Source: an uncultured Corynebacterium sp. (GTDB lineage Bacteria > Actinomycetota > Actinomycetes > Mycobacteriales > Mycobacteriaceae). From it: a stretch of 20,943 nucleotides of DNA. This document shows positions 8,004 through 14,957 of this stretch, one piece after another. The DNA lies in the NCBI RefSeq assembly GCF_946221105.1, contig NZ_CAMICL010000037.1, positions 1 through 20,943 on the forward strand, read 5' to 3'. Position numbers and translations under genes: made by a program. The notes below the pieces were generated by a model. It had not been told where the DNA came from. It saw nothing but the letters and a program-made list of their open reading frames with translations, and ran no database searches. Every line of letters begins with the position of its first letter. Position 1 is the stretch's first letter.

Positions 8004-8575
8004 AACTCCGCTTGCCCTCCGTCCAGTTGCTTCCGCAGTTTGGACAGCGCACGGTGCTGGGCAACACGCACTGCACCCGGTGTGCTGGCCATGACTTCAG
8101 CCGTCTCCTCCGCGGACAGACCCACAAACACTCGCAGAATTACGATGTCGCGGGCCTTCTCATTTAATGAATCGAGCAAAGCCCTCACAGCGTTACTCCC
8201 CGACGACACCATCGCCGCGTCCTCGGGGGTGATTGTCGCCACTTCAGTGTCGGGGACCTCCTCCACCGGGCTCAGTTTGTCGCGCGCCATCGCACGGTGC
8301 GCGTCCGCGACCTTGTTAAACGCGATGCCGTACACGAACGCCATGAACGGCCGGCCGGTGTCGTTGTAGCGGTCGATGCTCGTCGCCACCGCGAGGCAGA
8401 TCTCCTGGGCCACGTCTTCGGGGGTAGGCATCCGCCCTCCCCCGATGCGCGCCCTGGCGTAGCGCAGCACGCGAGGGTGGATGATGGAGATGATGCGCTG
8501 CAGCGCCCGCCTGTCGCCCTGCGCAGCGGCGGGAACCAGGCCAGCGAGCTCTGCGTCTTCATCGCCTGCAGCCAC
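8000..8575 (-). CDS. sigD: ECF RNA polymerase sigma factor SigD
   Basis: 191 aa from the preferred start. Sigma region 2 covers about residues 20-98 (VLRYARARIG, PEDVAQEICLAVATSIDRY, PFMAFVYGIAFNKVADAHR). Region 4 covers about 128-185 (ILRVFVGLSAEETAEVMASTPGAVRVAQHRAL, a helix-turn-helix). In mycobacteria and C. glutamicum SigD controls cell-envelope and mycolate-related genes; that role is family knowledge. An ATG at 8581 lies only 2 nt after GGAGG, too close for normal initiation. The GTG at 8575 has 8 nt spacing and is therefore chosen. It is coupled to rsdA by a 4-bp overlap and divergent from the WhiB gene. Confidence 0.95.
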   Translation of the reverse strand: MAAGDEDAELAGLVPAAAQGDRRALQRIISIIHPRVLRYARARIGGGRMPTPEDVAQEICLAVATSIDRYNDTGRPFMAFVYGIAFNKVADAHRAMARDKLSPVEEVPDTEVATITPEDAAMVSSGSNAVRALLDSLNEKARDIVILRVFVGLSAEETAEVMASTPGAVRVAQHRALSKLRKQLDGGQAEL

Positions 8576-8847
8576 GCGCATCTCCTCCCAACGTCAGCCT
8601 GCTCCGGTTTCGCGTAACCCGTACATAATAAACGCACTTGCTCTTTTGTTTGCGCTACCGACCTTTTGCCAGGAATTCACCTGCCCGTAACCAGGAGCGT
8701 TGGCGCAGTAAGACAGGGGTATTTTCACGCGGTTCGACTGCGCGACAGCAGTCCGTAACCGGGGCGAAACCAAACGTTAACCAGAGCAGTCCACACTCGT
8801 TGCCGGTTACACGTTTGAGGTACTTCCACAAAGGAGCACTCCCGATT
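8576..8847. promoter_or_regulatory. sigD/whiB divergent intergenic region with repeated GTAACC motifs
   Basis: This gene-free stretch holds CGTAACC at 8613-8619, 8686-8692 and 8754-8760, GTTAACC at 8776-8782, and an inverted GGTTAC at 8805-8810. The 8-mer GTAACCGG at 8755-8762 is a perfect inverted repeat of CCGGTTAC at 8803-8810. For sigD a TATTAT hexamer (minus strand, 8625-8630) is a plausible -10. For whiB a TATTTT at 8720-8725 is a weaker candidate. The GTAAC core equals the -35 I remember for corynebacterial SigD promoters, but I find no matching GAT element 16 nt downstream. Confidence 0.45.
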
Positions 8848-9159
8848 ATGTCTTTGCCGCACCAGCTTCCCGGACCCAACGCAGACTTCTGGGATTGGCA
8901 GCTACACAGCAAGTGCCGGGGGGAGGCCTCCGAAATCTTCTACCACCCCGACGGGGAGCGCGGCCGGGCGCGCACGCAGCGCGAAAACCGCGCAAAGGCC
9001 ATCTGCTTCGAGTGCCCGGTGCTTTCCCAGTGCCGCGAGCACGCGCTGCGCGTGGCTGAGCCGTACGGCATCTGGGGCGGCATGAGCGAATCCGAGCGCT
9101 CCGCCATCCTGCGCGGCACCGCCGGCGGCATGAAGGTCGCCGCGGCTTCCGCCAAGTAG
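8848..9159 (+). CDS. whcB: WhiB-family iron-sulfur transcriptional regulator (WhcB / WhiB3 position)
   Basis: 103 aa. It carries the four cysteines of the family, Cys23-x29-Cys53-x2-Cys56-x5-Cys62, which bind a redox-sensitive [4Fe-4S] cluster, followed by the GIWGG turn (74-78) and a short basic, alanine-rich DNA-binding tail. The ATG at 8848 is preceded by AAGGAG with ~11 nt spacing. The reading frame is open further upstream, but homologous length and the ribosome-binding site support this start. Its position between sigD and groEL1 matches whiB3 of mycobacteria and whcB of C. glutamicum, both linked to redox stress and growth-phase control. The symbol is assigned by position and could be disputed. 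A strong terminator follows. Confidence 0.92.
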   Translation: MSLPHQLPGPNADFWDWQLHSKCRGEASEIFYHPDGERGRARTQRENRAKAICFECPVLSQCREHALRVAEPYGIWGGMSESERSAILRGTAGGMKVAAASAK

Positions 9160-9170
9160 CCCGGAATACG

Positions 9171-9198
9171 AAAAACGCCCCGGTATCGGGGCGTTTTT
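9171..9198. terminator. Bidirectional intrinsic terminator between whiB and groEL1
   Basis: AAAAACGCCCCG (9171-9182) and CGGGGCGTTTTT (9187-9198) form a perfect 12-bp stem with the 4-nt loop GTAT. The flanking A and T runs make it work in both directions, serving the convergent whiB and groEL1 genes. Confidence 0.93.
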
Positions 9199-9229
9199 GC
9201 TTATCGACGAACCTTCGGCCAATGCGCGA

Positions 9230-10837
9230 CTAGTGCGCGTGGTCCTCGTGCTCGCCTTCCTCGGCGGGCTTGGTCACCACAGACGCTTCCGTGGTGAGCA
9301 CCATGCGGGCCACAGACGCGGCGTTGACCACCGCGTTGTGGGTGACCTTCACTGGGTCGATGATGCCCTGCTCGATGAGGTTGCCGTACTCGAGCGTGGC
9401 GGCGTTGAAGCCCCCGCCGTTTTCCATTTCGGCGACCTTGGACACCACAACGGCGCCGTCGAGGCCCGCGTTGTCGGCGATCCAGAACGCCGGCTTGGAC
9501 AGCGCGCGGGCGACGGCCAGCACGCCGGTCTTCTGCTCGCCCTCGAAGCCCTCGGCGAAGGCCTCGAGCTGCTTGGCAATCTGCACCAAGGCGGAGCCGC
9601 CGCCGGCGATGATGCCCTCTTCCACCGCCGCGCGGGCGGCGTTGATGGCGTCCTCGACGCGCAGCTTGCGCTCGTTCTGCTCGGTCTCGGTGGCAGCGCC
9701 GACGCGCAGCACGGCCACACCGCCGGACAGCTTGGCCAGGCGCTCCTCCGCCTTCTCTTTGTCCCAGTTCGAGTCGGTGGTCTCGATCTCGCGGCGGATC
9801 TGGTTGCGGCGGTCCTCAACGGCCTCGGCCGTGCCGGCGCCGTCGACGATGACGGTGTCGTCCTTGGTCACCGTCACGCGGCGTGCGGAACCGAGGTGCT
9901 CCAGGGTGGCGTCCTTGAGGTTGACGCCGACCTCCGGGTCGATCACGGTCGCGGCGGTGACCACCGCGAGGTCGTCCATAAACGCCTTGCGGCGCTCGCC
10001 GAAGTACGGCGACTTCACGGCGACGACCTTGAGGAGCTTGCGGATGGAGTTGACCACCAGCGCCTGCAGTGCCTCGCCCTCGATGTCCTCTGCCACCACG
10101 AACAGCGGCACGGACTCGGAGGCAGCCTGCTCCAGCAGCGGCAGGAAGTCCGGCAGGGAGGAAATCTTGCCGCGCACGAGCAGCACGCGGGCGTTTTCCA
10201 GCACGGCCTGGCCGGCGTCCGGATCCGTCATGAAGTACGGCGAGAGGAAGCCCTTGTCAAAGGAGATGCCCTCGGTCAGGTCCACGTACGAGTCGATGGA
10301 CTGGGACTCCTCGACGGTGAGCACACCGTCCTTGCCCACCTTGTCCATGGCGCCGGCGACCATCTCGCCGACCTCCGGGTCGCGCGAGGACACGGTGGCC
10401 ACGTTGGCGATCTCGGCGGAGGACTGCACCTCGGTGGCGCGGGCCTTGAGCTCCTCGACGACCTTCTCGGCGGCAGCCTTGATGCCCTTGTTCAGCTCGA
10501 TCGGGTTCGCGCCGGCCGCGACGTTGCGCAGGCCCTCGGCGACGAGCGCCTGGGCCAGAAGCGTCGCGGTGGTGGTGCCGTCGCCGGCGATGTCGTTCGT
10601 CTTCACTGCGACGGACTTCACCAGCTGCGCACCAAGGTTCTCAAACGGGTCCTCGAGGTCGATGTCCCGGGCGATGGTCACGCCGTCGTTAGTGACGGTC
10701 GGCCCACCCCAGGACTTGGACAGCACGACGTTGCGGCCGCGCGGGCCCAAGGTGACCTTCACCGCGTCGGCGAGCGTGTCCACTCCGCGCTGGATGCCCT
10801 CGCGGGCCTCCTGATCAAATGCGATGAGTTTTGCCAT
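9230..10837 (-). CDS. groEL1: 60-kDa chaperonin GroEL1
   Basis: 535 aa. ATP-driven folding chamber subunit. It has the usual start MAKLIAFDQEARE, the nucleotide-binding TLGPRGRNVVL and GDGTTTATLLAQALV motifs in the first ~100 residues, an apical domain in the middle, and the equatorial return segment (EEGIIAGGGSALVQ and LEYGNLIEQGIIDPVKV). The C-terminus ends EEGEHEDHAH, a short acidic/histidine-containing tail. Housekeeping chaperonins in this lineage (GroEL2) end in a Gly-Gly-Met repeat instead, so this is the groES-linked GroEL1 paralogue and a second groEL is expected elsewhere. The frame is intact over the full length. The start is 5 bp after the groES stop, in one CIRCE-controlled operon. 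Confidence 0.97.
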   Translation of the reverse strand: MAKLIAFDQEAREGIQRGVDTLADAVKVTLGPRGRNVVLSKSWGGPTVTNDGVTIARDIDLEDPFENLGAQLVKSVAVKTNDIAGDGTTTATLLAQALVAEGLRNVAAGANPIELNKGIKAAAEKVVEELKARATEVQSSAEIANVATVSSRDPEVGEMVAGAMDKVGKDGVLTVEESQSIDSYVDLTEGISFDKGFLSPYFMTDPDAGQAVLENARVLLVRGKISSLPDFLPLLEQAASESVPLFVVAEDIEGEALQALVVNSIRKLLKVVAVKSPYFGERRKAFMDDLAVVTAATVIDPEVGVNLKDATLEHLGSARRVTVTKDDTVIVDGAGTAEAVEDRRNQIRREIETTDSNWDKEKAEERLAKLSGGVAVLRVGAATETEQNERKLRVEDAINAARAAVEEGIIAGGGSALVQIAKQLEAFAEGFEGEQKTGVLAVARALSKPAFWIADNAGLDGAVVVSKVAEMENGGGFNAATLEYGNLIEQGIIDPVKVTHNAVVNAASVARMVLTTEASVVTKPAEEGEHEDHAH

Positions 10838-10842
10838 GGCGT

Positions 10843-11142
10843 TTACTTCTCGACGACGGCCAGCAGGTCACGAGCGGACAGCAGCAGGAACTCCTCGCCG
10901 CCGTACTTCAGCTCGGTGCCGCCGTACTTGGAGAAGATGACGGTGTCACCCTCCTTGACGTCCACGGCGACGCGGTTGCCGTTGTCGTCCAGGCGGCCCG
11001 GGCCGACAGCGATGACGACGGCTTCCTGCGGCTTCTCCGCGGCGGAATCCGGGATAACCAGGCCGGACGCGGTGGTGGTCTCAGCCTCGGCGATCTGGAC
11101 GAGGACCTTGTCCTCCAGCGGCTTGATGTTGACGTTTGCCAT
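10843..11142 (-). CDS. groES: 10-kDa co-chaperonin GroES
   Basis: 99 aa. Heptameric lid of the chaperonin. The sequence begins MANVNIKPLEDKVLVQI and contains the mobile-loop region ETTTASGLVIPDSAAEKPQEA and the typical YGGEEFLLLSARDLLAVVEK end. An upstream TTG at 11151 would add three residues but sits directly on the Shine-Dalgarno. AAAGG lies 9 nt before the ATG at 11142, which is therefore chosen. First gene of the groES-groEL1 operon, with an untranslated leader of about 95 nt below the CIRCE promoter. Confidence 0.97.
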   Translation of the reverse strand: MANVNIKPLEDKVLVQIAEAETTTASGLVIPDSAAEKPQEAVVIAVGPGRLDDNGNRVAVDVKEGDTVIFSKYGGTELKYGGEEFLLLSARDLLAVVEK

Positions 11143-11239
11143 GATCAGCAACCTTTCATTGGTGAATGATTCAACAGTTCAGGTCTGAAGAGGCGCAGCC
11201 GTCGTCGCGGGTGAACAACTGTGCTTCACACAACCTGCT

Positions 11240-11266
11240 TTGGCACTCTACCCCCGAGAGTGCCAG
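11240..11266 (-). promoter_or_regulatory. CIRCE operator (HrcA binding site) of groES-groEL1
   Basis: TTGGCACTC - 9 nt - GAGTGCCAG at 11240-11266 differs from the consensus TTAGCACTC-N9-GAGTGCTAA only at the outer bases. The two GGCACTC/GAGTGCC arms are perfect. It overlaps the likely -10 box, so HrcA binding would block RNA polymerase directly. Confidence 0.93.
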
Positions 11267-11273
11267 CCAACAA
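11245..11273 (-). promoter_or_regulatory. groES promoter (-35 TTGTTG, -10 TAGAGT)
   Basis: On the minus strand TTGTTG (11273-11268) and TAGAGT (11250-11245) are separated by exactly 17 nt. The -10 lies inside the downstream CIRCE arm. Transcription would start near 11238. Confidence 0.65.
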
Positions 11274-11297
11274 CCACAGGCCGTGCGTAAGCGGGAT

Positions 11298-11759
11298 CTA
11301 GCGGTTGAGCACCGCGTTTCGCCAAAGTTCGAACTCTTCGGCGTTGTCGGTGCGGTAGTTCTCCACCGCGCGGATCGCCTGCAGCACTTCCGCGATGGTG
11401 TCCTCGTCCACGCTCCCGCCGTCGGCGGCGGTGAAGATCACCGGGCCGGAGACCGCGCGGGTCGGGTCGGTGAGGAACTCCGGGTTGTCCGTCTCCGCGG
11501 TGTTGCGGGCCAGCGACGCCACTGGGTTCGGCTCCTGGCCCAGCTGTGCGGCGTCCGGGCGGAAGATCGCGTGGAAGCGGTTGCCGTCCTGGTCGAAGGC
11601 GACATCGTCGAACTTCTCGGTCACGCCGCCGAGGGTTTCGCGCACCGTCTCCTCGTCGAAGACGATGCGGCGGTAGGTCAGATCCGGGTTGACCAAAAAC
11701 CCGAACCGCTCACGGTCGGCTTGGCCCTGGTCGAACTGCTCGGTAGTTTCAGCGGACAC
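11298..11759 (-). CDS. Conserved hypothetical protein between tsaD and groES
   Basis: 153 aa from GTG 11759. I do not recognise the family. The protein is soluble, acidic and free of cysteine, with no signal peptide or membrane segment. It has a mixed alpha/beta look: LTYRRIVFDEETVRETL near the start, RFHAIFRPDAAQL mid-way, and a helical C-terminus (EDTIAEVLQAIRAVENYR, EEFELWRNAVLNR). The frame stays open far upstream into tsaD in another frame, but AAAGGA with 6 nt spacing marks the GTG as the real start. It lies 65 bp after tsaD in the same direction and ends 32 bp before the groES CIRCE element, so it is probably the last gene of the alr-tsaD transcript. Confidence 0.78.
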   Translation of the reverse strand: MSAETTEQFDQGQADRERFGFLVNPDLTYRRIVFDEETVRETLGGVTEKFDDVAFDQDGNRFHAIFRPDAAQLGQEPNPVASLARNTAETDNPEFLTDPTRAVSGPVIFTAADGGSVDEDTIAEVLQAIRAVENYRTDNAEEFELWRNAVLNR

Positions 11760-11824
11760 GGGACATCCTTTCGTCGAATAAGACGTGCAGGCCCCAAGCG
11801 TATCCGCAACCAGCATTTCGCGCT

Positions 11825-12874
11825 TTACGACGACACCAGTGGGACCTCGACCTCCAGCGAAGTGTCCGTGCCCACGCCCAGCCCGGACGGGGCGGCACCC
11901 TCGTGGATGAGCTGGGCGGCCAACGCCGCGATCATCACCCCGTTGTCCGTGCATAGGTTGAGCCGCGGCACCCGCAGCTCAATGCCGGCGGCCTCGCAGC
12001 GCTGCTGCGCCAGCTCCCGCAGCCGGCGGTTGGCGGCCACGCCGCCGCCGAGCAGCAGCGTGCGTGCCCCTGTGTCCTCGCAGGCCATGACGGCTTTCGC
12101 GGTGAGCACGTCGCAGACTGCTTCCTGGAAGGACGCGCAGACGTCCTCCAGCGAAATCACACGCCCGTCGCGCTCGGCGGCCTCGACGTGGCGGGCCACC
12201 GCGGTCTTCAGCCCAGAGAAGGAGAAGTTGTAGCGGTGCTCGCCGCGCAGGTCCTCGGCGCGCGAGAGCGCCCGCGGGAACTTCACCGCCTCCGGGTCGC
12301 CTTCGGCGGCGAGCTTGTCCACCACCGGGCCGCCGGGGTAGCCCAAGCCCAGCAGGCGGGCGACTTTGTCGTAGGCCTCGCCGGCGGCGTCGTCGAGCGT
12401 GGTGCCCAGCTCCCGCATCGGCTTGCCAACGGCCTCGACCTCGAGCAGTTGCGTGTGTCCGCCGGAGACCAGCAGCGCGACCGCGTGTGGCAGCGGTTCG
12501 CCGTCCAGGTTGGCCACCGCGACGTGCCCGCCCAAGTGGTTCACGCCGTAAAACGGCACGCCCCACGCCGCCGCGTACGCCTTGGCCGCGGACGCGCCGA
12601 CCAGCAGCGCGCCAGCGAGGCCCGGGCCCACAGTGGCGGCCACCGCGTCGGGTTTGTCGATGCCCGCGTCCGCCAGCGCCTTCTCCATCACCTGCGGCAT
12701 GGCCTCCAGGTGCGCGCGCGAGGCGATCTCGGGCACGACCCCGCCGAAGCGGGCGTGCTGCTCCATCGAGGAGGCGACGACGTCGGCGAGGATGTCCATC
12801 GTGCCGTCTTCGCGCAGCTCGACAATGCCCACGCCGGTTTCGTCGCACGAGGACTCGATGCCCAACACAATCAC
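11825..12874 (-). CDS. tsaD: tRNA N6-threonylcarbamoyladenosine transferase TsaD
   Basis: 349 aa. Transfers the threonylcarbamoyl group onto A37 of ANN-decoding tRNAs, together with TsaB and TsaE encoded just upstream. N-terminal ASKHA fold: IVLGIESSCDETGVG (2-16). Metal-binding histidines are in NHLGGH (His113, His117), the nucleotide region is LVSGGHTQL (136-144), and a late NGVMIA motif follows Asp310. The length is normal. GTG at 12874 is chosen because GAAAGG lies 8 nt upstream and the start overlaps the rimI stop as GTGA. A much longer open frame upstream is the shadow of rimI. Confidence 0.97.
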   Translation of the reverse strand: MIVLGIESSCDETGVGIVELREDGTMDILADVVASSMEQHARFGGVVPEIASRAHLEAMPQVMEKALADAGIDKPDAVAATVGPGLAGALLVGASAAKAYAAAWGVPFYGVNHLGGHVAVANLDGEPLPHAVALLVSGGHTQLLEVEAVGKPMRELGTTLDDAAGEAYDKVARLLGLGYPGGPVVDKLAAEGDPEAVKFPRALSRAEDLRGEHRYNFSFSGLKTAVARHVEAAERDGRVISLEDVCASFQEAVCDVLTAKAVMACEDTGARTLLLGGGVAANRRLRELAQQRCEAAGIELRVPRLNLCTDNGVMIAALAAQLIHEGAAPSGLGVGTDTSLEVEVPLVSS

Positions 12875-13347
12875 TGGTCTCGCCTTTCGCTCTTCTTCGG
12901 CCGCGTCATGGTGTACGCGTCCATGCCGGAGGCCTGATAGTAGTTCTTGCGCACGCCCGTGGTGAAAAACCCGAAGCTTTCGTACAGCCGGATCGCGGGC
13001 GTGTTGTCCACCCGCACCTCCAAAAAGCACGGGCCGTCCAGCAGGTCCACGGTGTGCATCATCTGGTCCATCAGCGCCCTGCCCAGACCCTCGCCCTGCC
13101 TGGAGGGGTCGACACCGATGGTGTGGATCTCAAACTCCGGGTCGTCCTTTGGACCGAGCATGGCCAGCCCCGCAAACCCGACCAGCTCATCGCTGTCGAA
13201 GGCGCCCACGTAGAAGGTGTGGCGCGCGGCGATCTCGGAGCGGTACGCCGCCTCGGACCACGGGCTGTCGCCGGCGAAGAGCACCGCCTCGATGGCGGCG
13301 GCCGCCGGCGCGTCCGCGACGGTCAGCTCGCGGAAGACCACGCTCAT
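12871..13347 (-). CDS. rimI: Ribosomal-protein alanine N-acetyltransferase RimI (GNAT family)
   Basis: 158 aa GNAT fold. The acetyl-CoA-binding motif is RQGEGLGRAL (83-92), preceded by the beta strand FEIHTIGVDP. The substrate-side motif is FLEVRVDNTPAIRLYESFGF (108-127), the RimI signature with the glutamate and tyrosine used in catalysis. In E. coli RimI acetylates the N-terminal alanine of ribosomal protein S18; relaxed specificity is reported for actinobacterial relatives. The start overlaps the tsaB stop (ATGA) and the stop overlaps the tsaD start (GTGA), so the three are translationally coupled. Confidence 0.94.
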   Translation of the reverse strand: MSVVFRELTVADAPAAAAIEAVLFAGDSPWSEAAYRSEIAARHTFYVGAFDSDELVGFAGLAMLGPKDDPEFEIHTIGVDPSRQGEGLGRALMDQMMHTVDLLDGPCFLEVRVDNTPAIRLYESFGFFTTGVRKNYYQASGMDAYTMTRPKKSERRDQ

Positions 13348-13976
13348 GGCAGCGCCGGCGACTTCGGGGCCTGCTTCGGCGGCACCGCGTCGGGCCGGCG
13401 CAGATACAGCGGCACCAGCGGCTCCGGCTGCGCGCCCAGGTCGGCGGCTGCGACGAGGCCGGCAGGTGTTGGGGGTTGGTAGGTCACCCTTTGGGCGTCG
13501 ACAGGCAAAAGCTCCGCGAGCGACGACGGCACGCTGACCACGTCCACCGCGGGCGAAGAAAGGTCCGCCGGCTTGCACACGTCCGGGCCCGCCACCCGCT
13601 CACCGCCTGAGTAGCGCGCCCAGTACACCTCGCGGCGGCGCGCGTCGGTGACCACCAGCGCCTCCCCGCCAAGCGACGCGGCGACCGCGTCGTGCGTGCA
13701 CACCCCATGCACCGGAATGGAAAGCGCCTGCCCCAGCGCAGACGCGGTGGACATACCCACGCGCAGACCCGTAAACGGCCCCGGGCCGCAGCCGACCACG
13801 ACCGCGCCCAGATCCGCGAACTCGACGCCCGCCTCACCCAGCAGCCGGGTGATCTCCGGCATGAGCGTCTCGTTGTGCGCGCGGGTGGCAACCGCCGTCT
13901 CCGCGAGCACACAGTCCCCGTCCACGATGCCTGCGACCAGGTCAGTCGTGGCGGTGTCCAGGGCGAGAACGAGCAT
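13344..13976 (-). CDS. tsaB: t6A modification scaffold protein TsaB
   Basis: 210 aa. ASKHA-fold paralogue of TsaD that dimerises with it in the threonylcarbamoyl-adenosine complex. It starts MLVLALDTATTDLVAG and contains the family motif VVVGCGPGPFTGLRVGM around residues 60-76. The C-terminal half is variable, ending in a Pro-rich basic stretch. The ATG overlaps the stop of the preceding membrane-anchored unknown gene by one base (TAATG), and the TGA overlaps the rimI ATG. Confidence 0.94.
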   Translation of the reverse strand: MLVLALDTATTDLVAGIVDGDCVLAETAVATRAHNETLMPEITRLLGEAGVEFADLGAVVVGCGPGPFTGLRVGMSTASALGQALSIPVHGVCTHDAVAASLGGEALVVTDARRREVYWARYSGGERVAGPDVCKPADLSSPAVDVVSVPSSLAELLPVDAQRVTYQPPTPAGLVAAADLGAQPEPLVPLYLRRPDAVPPKQAPKSPALP

Positions 13977-14479
13977 TACTGGCCCAACCCGAGGGTCCAG
14001 CGGCCTTCGTTCATGTGGAACGGCATCGCCGTGTTCAGCGGGAAGGACTCGGACTGCGGGACGGTGCAGATGTCCACCTTGTTCAGCTCCACCGGGTCCG
14101 CCATGGGGGCCTCACCCTCGCCGCCAGGGATGAGCAGCACGTAGCCCAGGTCGCCGCCGAGGTCCAGGTCGTCGGCGCTGATGCCGAAGGCCTCGAGCTT
14201 CGCGTCCACCAGTTCCTGCGGCTCGCCCGGGCACAGGGTGGTGTAGCCGAGGTAGCGCTCCGGGTCGTAGATGCGCGCCGGATCCACCAGCTGCGCGGAC
14301 ACGGCGTCGCCGCCCGGGCGGGTCTGCTGCAGCGAGCGCGACAGGGAGTTCGTCGGCTCGACCTGTGCGAGCTCGTTGGAGCGGGACTGCGGGATGAAGA
14401 TGATCCCGGCCAGGAGCACGAGCCACAGCACAGCGGCGAGCACGACCCAGCGGCGGGACTGGCTAGTGAGGTTGAGCAT
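13976..14479 (-). CDS. Unknown single-pass membrane-anchored protein in the tsaE-tsaB operon
   Basis: 167 aa. I do not recognise the family. A short basic N-terminus (SQSRR) is followed by one hydrophobic segment at ~11-30 (WVVLAAVLWLVLLAGIIFIP). The rest should lie outside the membrane. The outer domain has just two cysteines, Cys83 (TTLCPGEPQEL) and Cys138 (VDICTVPQ), a possible disulfide, and ends WTLGLGQ. No lipobox cysteine, so it is anchored by the uncleaved segment. It lies 10 bp after tsaE and overlaps tsaB by one base (TAATG), so it is co-expressed with cytoplasmic tRNA-modification genes although its product faces the envelope. The Shine-Dalgarno is weak. Confidence 0.8.
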   Translation of the reverse strand: MLNLTSQSRRWVVLAAVLWLVLLAGIIFIPQSRSNELAQVEPTNSLSRSLQQTRPGGDAVSAQLVDPARIYDPERYLGYTTLCPGEPQELVDAKLEAFGISADDLDLGGDLGYVLLIPGGEGEAPMADPVELNKVDICTVPQSESFPLNTAMPFHMNEGRWTLGLGQ

Positions 14480-14489
14480 GCGTGTAAGC

Positions 14490-14957
14490 CTACATCCCGT
14501 CTTCGACGCGCCAGGAGATGATGCGGGCTTCCGTCTCGGCGTGCGTGCGCCGATCGAGCGTGACGTGCACGTAGCGCTGCGCGAGTTGCTCCACCAGCCC
14601 GCCGCCCCACTCGGCCACCACCACGGCGTCCTCTAGGGCGCTGTCCAGGTCGAGGGCATCGAGCTCGCCCAGCGGGTCGTCGCCGAGCCGGTAGGCGTCC
14701 ACGTGCACGAGCGAGGGGCCATTGCCTATCGACGAGTGCTCCCGCGCAATCACGAACGTCGGGCTTGTCACCCGGCCCTTAACGCCCATGCCCTTCGCGA
14801 TGCCCTGCGTGAAGGTGGTCTTGCCCGCGCCGAGCGGGCCGTCGAGCACCACGAGGTCGCCCGCCTCGAGCGCCTGCCCCAGCTCTTCGCCGAGCTTTTG
14901 CGAATCTTGGGCGCTCTCGCACAGCCGCTCGCCCTGCGCAGGAAACGTGGACTTCAT
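14490..14957 (-). CDS. tsaE: t6A modification ATPase TsaE
   Basis: 155 aa P-loop protein that drives turnover of the TsaB-TsaD complex. The Walker A motif GPLGAGKTT is at 40-48, followed by FTQGIAKGMGV. The switch-like TSPTFVIARE and the conserved HVDAYRLGDDPLGELDALDLD come next, and the strand VVVAEWGG contains the family's Glu-Trp. The length is normal. The ATG directly follows the alr stop (TAGATG, no gap), so translation is likely coupled to alr. Confidence 0.96.
   Translation of the reverse strand: MKSTFPAQGERLCESAQDSQKLGEELGQALEAGDLVVLDGPLGAGKTTFTQGIAKGMGVKGRVTSPTFVIAREHSSIGNGPSLVHVDAYRLGDDPLGELDALDLDSALEDAVVVAEWGGGLVEQLAQRYVHVTLDRRTHAETEARIISWRVEDGM

Noticed and set aside
9197..11188. 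663-aa plus-strand open frame opposite groEL1-groES
   Set aside because: Shadow of the groEL codon pattern in GC-rich DNA. The minus-strand genes are unambiguous.
11760..11954. N-terminal extension of the 153-aa protein to 11954
   Set aside because: The extra residues are antisense-like Arg/Gly-rich sequence lying within tsaD, and a good ribosome-binding site marks GTG 11759.
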